From OFTM34 sp047639415 (GTDB lineage: Bacteria; Planctomycetota; UBA1135; GCA-002686595), in contig JBLINP010000041.1 of NCBI GenBank assembly GCA_047639415.1, positions 1 to 22,429 of the forward strand: a DNA stretch of 22,429 bases, written 5' to 3'. Of this stretch, positions 16,956 through 22,429 are shown piece by piece. Under the pieces are notes generated by a model. The model made no database searches. It was not told the origin of the DNA and saw only the letters and a program-made list of their open reading frames with translations. Numbering within the stretch: position 1 is the first letter of the stretch; every line of letters begins with the position of its first letter. The translations under genes and the position numbers were made by a program.

Positions 16956-18215
16956 TTAGCGCCTTCCCGCTACCGGAAGCAGTACTAAATCGCCTTCGCT
17001 GACTCCGCTCGCAAGTTCCGTCATCAAGCCATCCGAAAGTCCCAACTCGACGGTGACGAGCTCAGTGCGATTGCCGTTGAGTAAACGCTCCACTTGCCAA
17101 GCGTCACCTTCTCCGCGATGCAAGGCGCGGTGCGGCAAAGTCAAAGCACCATTGTGGCGGTCGACGATGAGCTTGATATCGGCCGTCATATCCGGCTTCA
17201 AAAGCTCATTCGGATCCTCGACCGATACGCGAACCAAGAAAGTCACGATCCCATTGTTATCGACGGATCCTGCCGGAGCGATGCGTTCGACCAGTCCGTC
17301 TAACGAATGTCCCCGATGTGCATCGACAGTAATCAATGCCTGCATACCAACCTCGATTCGACCGAGATCAACCTCATCGACTCGCGCTTCGACATACATT
17401 TCCGAGAGGTCGCCGAGCGTCATCATCTGAGTCGCGTTGCCGCCCGCAGTTAGGATCGAGGACACGCCGTCGCCAATCTCTTTGCTGCGTATAAGCACGA
17501 CGCCATCGATTGGCGACCGGATCGTCGATTCCCGCAGTGCGGTTTCTCCGCGTTCAACGGCCGCGTTGGTTGCGTCGAGATTGGCAGTCGCCTCGGCGAT
17601 CGATGCGGCCAAGACGGGCAGGTTGGCGCGCGCTTGTTCAAGCCGGAATTCAATGTCGGCGAGGGCGCGCGCGGCTTCATCGCATTGAACCAAGGTCACG
17701 TCGCCTGATTTAAAGAGCTGATTCAATCGATCTGATTCGCGGCGGCGGAATTCCAACTCAGGATCTTCCAGTCGAACCTGCGCTTCGACCAACCGAGCTT
17801 CGGCGGCCGCTAATCGAGCGCGTGCAGAGGCTTGATCGGCTCGTTGTTGGGCGAGTTGCGCCTCGGTTTGCTCGCGATCGAGCTCAGCCAAGATCTGGCC
17901 TTGCGCAACCACATCGCCTTCATCCACCATCAATTCCTTGATCAAACCGCTCGCCCGACTCATGACAGCGACGCGGGCCAAGGGCTCGATTCGTCCACTC
18001 GCACTGACGCCGTCAATCAAATCACGCACTTCGACCGTAACGATACGACTCGAATCGATGCCTTCCGTTTCTGTGTTGGAAGACTGTGTGGTCCACCATC
18101 CATAGCCGGCCAATGCGCCAACCACCAAAAGGACTAGGAACCCCGTCAAACTAGCCCCACGCCTCGAACCTTCGCGTTTGTGCGAAAGACTGTTGCTCTT
18201 CATACCGCTATTCAT
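16956..18215 (-). CDS. Periplasmic adaptor (membrane fusion protein) of the MacA/HlyD type
   Basis: About 419 residues from ATG 18215. Two other starts are possible: TTG 18236, which overlaps the ATPase stop as TTGA, and ATG 18203. All lead to a short basic cytoplasmic tail and one membrane helix (LTGFLVLLVVGALAGYGWW). Next come a lipoyl/barrel-sandwich half (SRASGLIKELMVDEGDVV), a long Ala/Glu/Arg-rich coiled-coil hairpin of roughly 130 residues, and the second lipoyl half (STIRSPIDGVVLIRSKEIGDGV). Beta-barrel and membrane-proximal domains follow. This is the architecture of MacA and of adaptors in tripartite pumps, linking the inner-membrane permease with an outer-membrane channel. No TolC-like gene is in the window, so the channel must be elsewhere. 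It lies between the ATPase and the first permease. Confidence 0.93.
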   Translation of the reverse strand: MNSGMKSNSLSHKREGSRRGASLTGFLVLLVVGALAGYGWWTTQSSNTETEGIDSSRIVTVEVRDLIDGVSASGRIEPLARVAVMSRASGLIKELMVDEGDVVAQGQILAELDREQTEAQLAQQRADQASARARLAAAEARLVEAQVRLEDPELEFRRRESDRLNQLFKSGDVTLVQCDEAARALADIEFRLEQARANLPVLAASIAEATANLDATNAAVERGETALRESTIRSPIDGVVLIRSKEIGDGVSSILTAGGNATQMMTLGDLSEMYVEARVDEVDLGRIEVGMQALITVDAHRGHSLDGLVERIAPAGSVDNNGIVTFLVRVSVEDPNELLKPDMTADIKLIVDRHNGALTLPHRALHRGEGDAWQVERLLNGNRTELVTVELGLSDGLMTELASGVSEGDLVLLPVAGRR

Positions 18216-18232
18216 CACTGCTACTTGTGTCT

Positions 18233-18988
18233 TCAATGCGTTGCACTGCCCATGGTTTCTACTTCCGGTGCTCCGTCGAACTCGATCTTGCCGTCTCGCA
18301 ACGAGATCATTCGTTTGGCTCGTTTCGCCAATCCGAAATCGTGAGTAACCATGATCAAGGCGCGCTCTTCGCTGCGAAGCTCATCGAACAAATCCAAAAT
18401 TTCGAGTCCCGTTTTTGTGTCGAGATTTCCGGTCGGCTCGTCCGCCAGCAAGATCGCTGGATTCGTCACCAAAGCCCTGGCGATCGCCACGCGCTGACGT
18501 TGCCCTCCCGATAACTGAGTTGGGTTGTGCCCCATGCGGTCGGCAAGTCCTACTCGTTCGAGAACTTCCGTGGCTCTTTGCCGACGCTCTTTCGCGGGCA
18601 CACCAGCGTATACAAGCGGAAGTTCGACATTCCGGCGCGCCGTGGCACGAGGCAAAAGATGAAAGCCTTGAAAGATGAAACCGATGCGTTGATTGCGAAT
18701 CCCCGCTAGTTCGGATTGAGACAGTTCGACGACGTCGATTCCGTCCAATCGATAACAGCCGGAGGTCGGTGAATCGAGACAACCCAAAATCTGCAGCATC
18801 GTCGACTTGCCACTTCCGGACGGCCCGACGATCGCGACGTGTTCGCCGTAGTCGATGCGAAGATCCACTTCGTCCAGAGCGCGGACCGTTTCGCCGCCGA
18901 GCAAATAGTGGCGAGAAATGGACTCGAACTCGACTGCAGCGCCGTTGGCGGTCGTAACTGCTCGTTCTTTGGATTGGATGTTCGTCAT
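18233..18988 (-). CDS. ABC exporter ATP-binding protein, MacB/LolD family
   Basis: 251 residues, a stand-alone ATPase of the MacB/LolD/FtsE class. Walker A is GPSGSGKST (55-63), the Q-loop is IFQGFHLLPRATARRNVELP (Q107), the signature is LSGGQRQRVAIARAL (159-173), Walker B is ILLADEPTGNLD (179-190), and the switch His is H216. The phrase FHLLPRATARRNVELPL is characteristic of this subfamily. It powers the two permeases encoded downstream; in classical MacB the ATPase is fused to the permease, whereas here it is separate, as in LolD. The start ATG 18988 has no obvious ribosome site, and a palindromic TATA-containing site lies about 55 bases upstream. It is the first gene of the exporter operon. 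Confidence 0.96.
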   Translation of the reverse strand: MTNIQSKERAVTTANGAAVEFESISRHYLLGGETVRALDEVDLRIDYGEHVAIVGPSGSGKSTMLQILGCLDSPTSGCYRLDGIDVVELSQSELAGIRNQRIGFIFQGFHLLPRATARRNVELPLVYAGVPAKERRQRATEVLERVGLADRMGHNPTQLSGGQRQRVAIARALVTNPAILLADEPTGNLDTKTGLEILDLFDELRSEERALIMVTHDFGLAKRAKRMISLRDGKIEFDGAPEVETMGSATH

Positions 18989-19042
18989 GGAATGTACGCC
19001 GTTCGGTGGAGCATTCTATCTCCACTCCGGCACTAGGCGAGC

Positions 19043-19059
19043 TTTGCTTATATAGCAAA
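19043..19059 (-). promoter_or_regulatory. Candidate promoter/operator palindrome of the exporter operon
   Basis: Arms TTTGCT (19043-19048) and AGCAAA (19054-19059) flank TATAT. On the minus strand it reads TTTGCTATATAAGCAAA, containing an extended -10-like TGCTATATA and a TATAAG, 55-70 bases upstream of the ATPase ATG. No good -35 box is visible. It is the only strong dyad in the 155-base gap 18989-19143 between the sulfatase-like gene and the exporter operon, so it could be promoter, operator or both. Confidence 0.45.
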
Positions 19060-19143
19060 CTGAGCCCATACCATGCCTGACGTCGCACACTCGCAGCTTC
19101 CTTCAAAGGATGCCCCAATCTTCAAGCGAACCCGAACCTATCC

Positions 19144-20613
19144 CTATTCGTCTTCTCCGAGATATCCGACGTCGCGCAGTTTGTCAGCCAAGTCTTCCGG
19201 CAAGACGCCCTCCTCGCGGGGAAGCCTCGCTCCCTCTTGCTCTAACTTGCGCCACAACTTACGTGCGGCTTTTAAGCGCTGATCGGAACCATGCAATTCG
19301 AGCGCCTTGCGCTCCAACGGGTCGGCCTCTAAATCGAACACGAACGGAGTTTCACCGGGACGATTCCGAATGACCTTGTGATCGCCGGCGTGCAAGCCCT
19401 GCATCGGTTCGCGCTTATGTCCCATCACCGGTCGACCAAAAATCAAATCCATCGGGGCCGCTCTAAAAGGCAGAGTTCCTGTTGGAGTCAGCAACGGCAC
19501 AAGGCTTCGCCCCCAGAACGGAACTGTGGGTGCGATCTCGCAAAGCTCCAAGATCGTTGGAGCCAGGTCGACCAAACTGACCAACGCGTCGTTTTGCGTG
19601 GAGCCATTGATTCGGGACGGGAACCGCAGAATCAATGGGACCTTGACGACCTCTTCATAGAGCGTCTTGTTATGACCGAATCGGCCATGATCAGCGAATT
19701 CCTCGCCGTGATCCGCCGTGAACACAATCAACGTATCGTTCAAACGACCGACTGCATCCAGCGCGTCGAGCAACTTCCCTACGTTGTAATCCGTGTAACG
19801 AATCTCACCGTCATACAGAGCGATGATGTGTTCGGCGTCGCGCTTGGGATTGGGCAGTTTCGCCGCAATCAACTCGGGGATATTGGTTCCGTCGACATCG
19901 CCTTGGTAATCGGGATCGAAGAGGTCGAACTCGGCGGGCGGTTCATAGTCGTAGTGCACATCCCAAAAATGAACGAAGGCGAAAAAGCGTTCGTTCGGCT
20001 TCAAAACATCAAACCAAGCCGAAAAGCGAGCTACCACTTCGTCGCCTGTATGACCGCGATGAGAAGCGTCTTCCATAGCGCGCAACTCGCTACGCTCGCG
20101 TTGTGTACTGGCTCCAAAGTTCGTGGCCTTCACGCCTACGCTCGTGCAATCCTCGTAAATTTCGAAGCCACGACCGAAGCCAAAATAGGGATGCAAGTTT
20201 GGTCCGGAGAAGAAGCCTGCCGTTCTCCAGCCGGAACGTTTGAAGCTCTGCGCAATCAAAGGCCTCGACTTGTGTAGACGACTTGAGGCGCCCTTCACAC
20301 CGTGAATTTCATCGGGTTGCCCCGACAGCATGGCCATGTGTGCTGGAACCGTCCAACTGGTCGTGCTGATCACGCGCTTGAACAAAAGCCCTTCGTTCGC
20401 GAGCCGCTGATCAATGTTCGGCGAGGTCAACACATCCGGTTGCAACGAACTGCGATAGCCATAACTGGATAGATGATCGGCGCGCAAACTATCGACGCTA
20501 ATGAGCAACACGCCCGTCGGCACTCCGCTCGAGTCGGATTGCTTGCTGCCGCCGCACGCGGATAAGAACGCCGCCACGATCAACGCTGCCGAGTGAACCA
20601 TTGCCGTTTGCAT
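19144..20613 (-). CDS. Sulfatase-like hydrolase/transferase, lipoprotein (alkaline phosphatase superfamily)
   Basis: 489 residues. A short signal ends in the lipobox LSAC (Cys20), so the enzyme is anchored on the outer face of a membrane. Superfamily metal motifs are D41 in LISVDSLRADHLSSYGY, D301-H302 in TADHGEEFADHG, and H314/K316 in FGHNKTLYEE. At the nucleophile site, where true sulfatases have C/S-x-P-x-R for formylglycine, the sequence is SWTVPAH with T88. This Thr-type site is the one used by phosphoglycerol/phosphoethanolamine transferases and some phosphodiesterases of the family. A role in trimming or decorating envelope glycans or lipids is therefore more likely than sulfate ester cleavage, but this is inference. 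Its ATG shares one base with the stop of the glycosyltransferase gene (TAATG), so the two are coupled. Confidence 0.92.
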   Translation of the reverse strand: MQTAMVHSAALIVAAFLSACGGSKQSDSSGVPTGVLLISVDSLRADHLSSYGYRSSLQPDVLTSPNIDQRLANEGLLFKRVISTTSWTVPAHMAMLSGQPDEIHGVKGASSRLHKSRPLIAQSFKRSGWRTAGFFSGPNLHPYFGFGRGFEIYEDCTSVGVKATNFGASTQRERSELRAMEDASHRGHTGDEVVARFSAWFDVLKPNERFFAFVHFWDVHYDYEPPAEFDLFDPDYQGDVDGTNIPELIAAKLPNPKRDAEHIIALYDGEIRYTDYNVGKLLDALDAVGRLNDTLIVFTADHGEEFADHGRFGHNKTLYEEVVKVPLILRFPSRINGSTQNDALVSLVDLAPTILELCEIAPTVPFWGRSLVPLLTPTGTLPFRAAPMDLIFGRPVMGHKREPMQGLHAGDHKVIRNRPGETPFVFDLEADPLERKALELHGSDQRLKAARKLWRKLEQEGARLPREEGVLPEDLADKLRDVGYLGEDE

Positions 20614-22082
20614 TAGACCGCTAACTCCTGTGGCGCCAGTGTTTCAGAGGATTCGGCGTCGAGAGCATCTCGCTCGGCCTCCGGTTGAAAGAGATCGCAG
20701 ACCAAGATCAGCGCGAGTGGCGCGTGGTGAATCAGAAGGCGTGCGAGAGAAACATCCATCAATCGCTCCCAGGCTCCGTTCTTCCAACCCGTCGCCACGT
20801 AGGCGCCGAAGACCATGCACAGACTGGCAAGCACCCAAAGAAACGGAAGTGCGCGACGAATGCGTTGTTCGCGTGTGAATCCGGAGAATTGAGCGACATA
20901 CCAAATACACCAAATGAGCGGACACAGCCAAAGTACGCCCCACAATCCGGTATCTGCGAGTTGAGCGAACATGCGCTCGCCGATGGCCAAAGCACGCTCG
21001 AACCCGGCCGAGAGCGAGCTCAAAACTCCTGCTGACAGGTACTCTTCGCCTGCGCGCACAGTCATATCGCGCGCAACCCACTTCCATAGCAAGCCGGTTA
21101 AGACCAACACACTGGTCAGCCCTACTAAGGCGCGGCGGGCGCTCCCCAAGCGAGTCATCTTCGGAACAAAGCAGGCAACCAGCGCCGACATTCCAATCAT
21201 CAGCGGAGCGAAGAGCATGCCTTCGTTCTTCGTCAAAACGGCGCCGATGCCAACGATCGCCGCCAATCGCCAGCGCGAGGTAGCACTCGCACCTCCACTA
21301 CTCAACGCATCGAGCACGAGCGCGGCTAGGGCGGTTAGGAATAATGCGAGCGGTATATCAGCCAACGCTGTATCCGCACCGAGCCCGTACGAACCCGCCT
21401 GCGCATCGAGCACCGAAAAGCATGGCGTCGTCGCTAGAACCAAAGTCAAACACGTGGCAACCAATGGCGGAGCGCGTCGACGCGCATAACCATAGAGCAC
21501 GCACAAAAGAGCGAGCAGGTAAGTGGGAAATACGATGCGCAAACCTTCGTCGCGATCGCCACCGAGTTGAAGCGACAAAGCGAGAACTGCAGAGACCAGC
21601 GGCGGATAACTCGGGTGCGCGTCGGCCCATTCAGGACTCTCGATTCGCTCGGGAACCGGTGTGAATTCGTCTGCTGTCCATTGCGCGTGCAAAACCCATC
21701 GACGCAATGCATCGATACTCCAAACGGGGCGTTGCAGGGCGAACCAAAATGAAAGCAGGACCAGCGGCAGGACTGGAAAGAAGCCTATCCACGCACGCAT
21801 GGCCGAATTGGAAGCGGTTTTACCTTTGCGCTCGCCGCGCACGCCCTTGAGTAATCCGAGAGTCGGCAGCAAGAGCAGTGGGATGATCACGAGCGGACTG
21901 AAAAAGCCCAAGGCGCCCACTGTGATCGTTAGAAATCCGAGCCAAGCAGTTCCCGATGCGAACGCCAGTCCGAATCGTTCGGGCCCCGAAGCCGCTTTGA
22001 ACTGCAAGCACGCGAGCAATCCGTAACCAGAGAGAATCAGAATGGCGACAACAGCAATTGAAGGCCAGCAAGAGTCGATCAT
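20613..22082 (-). CDS. Polytopic membrane glycosyltransferase, GT-C/GT39-like
   Basis: 489 residues with about ten to twelve membrane helices. The first periplasmic loop holds the block WSIDALRRW (121-129), followed by HPSYPPLVSAV (156-166). Later come DTALADIPLALFL and the cytoplasmic-side phrase LTKNEGMLFAP. These match the pattern of lipid-phosphate-sugar dependent glycosyltransferases related to ArnT, PMT and RgtA-D, with D124 a candidate catalytic residue in place of the usual Asp-Glu pair. It would move a sugar from an undecaprenyl or dolichol-type carrier onto a lipid, glycan or protein on the outer face of the inner membrane. It overlaps both neighbours: ATGA with the edge gene and TAATG with the sulfatase-like lipoprotein. 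Family membership rests on motifs seen by eye; acceptor and donor are unknown. Confidence 0.8.
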   Translation of the reverse strand: MIDSCWPSIAVVAILILSGYGLLACLQFKAASGPERFGLAFASGTAWLGFLTITVGALGFFSPLVIIPLLLLPTLGLLKGVRGERKGKTASNSAMRAWIGFFPVLPLVLLSFWFALQRPVWSIDALRRWVLHAQWTADEFTPVPERIESPEWADAHPSYPPLVSAVLALSLQLGGDRDEGLRIVFPTYLLALLCVLYGYARRRAPPLVATCLTLVLATTPCFSVLDAQAGSYGLGADTALADIPLALFLTALAALVLDALSSGGASATSRWRLAAIVGIGAVLTKNEGMLFAPLMIGMSALVACFVPKMTRLGSARRALVGLTSVLVLTGLLWKWVARDMTVRAGEEYLSAGVLSSLSAGFERALAIGERMFAQLADTGLWGVLWLCPLIWCIWYVAQFSGFTREQRIRRALPFLWVLASLCMVFGAYVATGWKNGAWERLMDVSLARLLIHHAPLALILVCDLFQPEAERDALDAESSETLAPQELAV

Positions 22083-22429
22083 CGCTCGCCTTCCTTCACG
22101 TTCGTGTCGGCCATAGCGGGCGTAATTGGAACCGCTGTCCAGCCCTGCCCGGGACGCAACGACAGGAATAGGGTCGCGCCTCGCTTGGCCGCTTTCGCCA
22201 AACGCTCCGGACGTTTCATTCCGGGCGTCGTCTGTTCGATAACCTGCATCGGCCAGCCCACGTGGATAGCCGACGACATCAATACATTTGAAAACTTGCC
22301 GGTATAGGAAAGCACGATGCGCTCGTGTCCATCGGCGCGTGCTTTCAAAATTGCGCGCTCAAGATCCCCGATTAGTTCTCCGGCTTCTGGACCGTAAATC
22401 ATCGAACGACGGACAATCGTTTGTTTGCG
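22079..22429 (-). CDS. C-terminal part of an unidentified gene cut by the window edge
   Basis: The frame is open from the stop at 22079 to the right edge with no stop upstream of the first ATG (22402), so the true start is probably outside the window. The visible 117 residues form a soluble alpha/beta-like tail with alternating helices and strands (LIGDLERAILKARADGHERI, then VLSYTGKFSNVLMSSAIHVG). I do not recognise the family. The last residues overlap the glycosyltransferase start by four bases (ATGA), so it belongs to the same operon and may be a second glycosyltransferase or a polyprenol-sugar enzyme whose membrane part lies to the right. That is a guess from context. Confidence 0.7.
   Translation of the reverse strand, partial: RKQTIVRRSMIYGPEAGELIGDLERAILKARADGHERIVLSYTGKFSNVLMSSAIHVGWPMQVIEQTTPGMKRPERLAKAAKRGATLFLSLRPGQGWTAVPITPAMADTNVKEGER

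Noticed and set aside
19378..20277. Plus-strand open frame of 299 codons
   Set aside because: It is antisense to the sulfatase-like gene with its metal motifs; no family features are seen.
1..22429. CRISPR arrays, tRNA or rRNA genes, insertion sequences, prophage or defence genes
   Set aside because: No regularly spaced repeats, cloverleaf-like segments, transposase motifs or known defence domains were seen on either strand.

Overview
This window looks like a stretch of the chromosome of a Gram-negative, probably environmental bacterium. Base composition is moderately GC-rich by eye. Lipoprotein signals, a periplasmic adaptor protein and secreted proteins imply an outer membrane. Several genes lack a clear Shine-Dalgarno sequence and a TTG start is hard to avoid in one case. 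The gene mix (sulfatase-like hydrolase, FG-GAP lipoprotein, MacB-type exporter, large S12 hydrolase) would fit Planctomycetota or a similar phylum, but no marker gene here proves the lineage. I see no rRNA, tRNA, CRISPR array, insertion sequence or phage gene.

Layout. Bases 1-228 hold two short hairpins and no convincing gene. The plus strand then carries a secreted multidomain serine hydrolase (229-2640), followed by a two-gene ABC exporter (2724-5185; ATPase then permease, overlapping by one base). A strong hairpin at 5281-5315 separates these from the minus-strand genes, which fill the rest of the window. In transcription order (right to left) these are: (i) a truncated gene at the right edge, a GT-C-like membrane glycosyltransferase and a sulfatase-like lipoprotein, all overlapping; (ii) a MacAB/LolCDE-like export operon of ATPase, membrane-fusion protein and two different FtsX/MacB permeases, then an FG-GAP beta-propeller lipoprotein; (iii) recN; (iv) manA, an RluB-type pseudouridine synthase and two M16B peptidases, one catalytic and one not; (v) a very acidic secreted protein of unknown function that ends at the shared terminator.

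How they work together. Seven junctions overlap by 1-4 bases (ATGA, TTGA, TAATG or TGATG), so many products are probably translationally coupled. The two M16 proteins divide the family's hallmark motifs between them and almost certainly form a heterodimer. The two MacB-like permeases probably form a heterodimer on one ATPase dimer, fed by the adaptor. The sulfatase-like protein has Thr in place of the Cys/Ser that is converted to formylglycine, so it is more likely a phospho-transferase or phosphodiesterase acting on envelope glycans with the neighbouring glycosyltransferase. No single locus here is clearly a new defence or mobile system. The most unusual items are the hydrolase architecture, the two-permease exporter with its FG-GAP lipoprotein, the Thr-type sulfatase operon and the acidic orphan.
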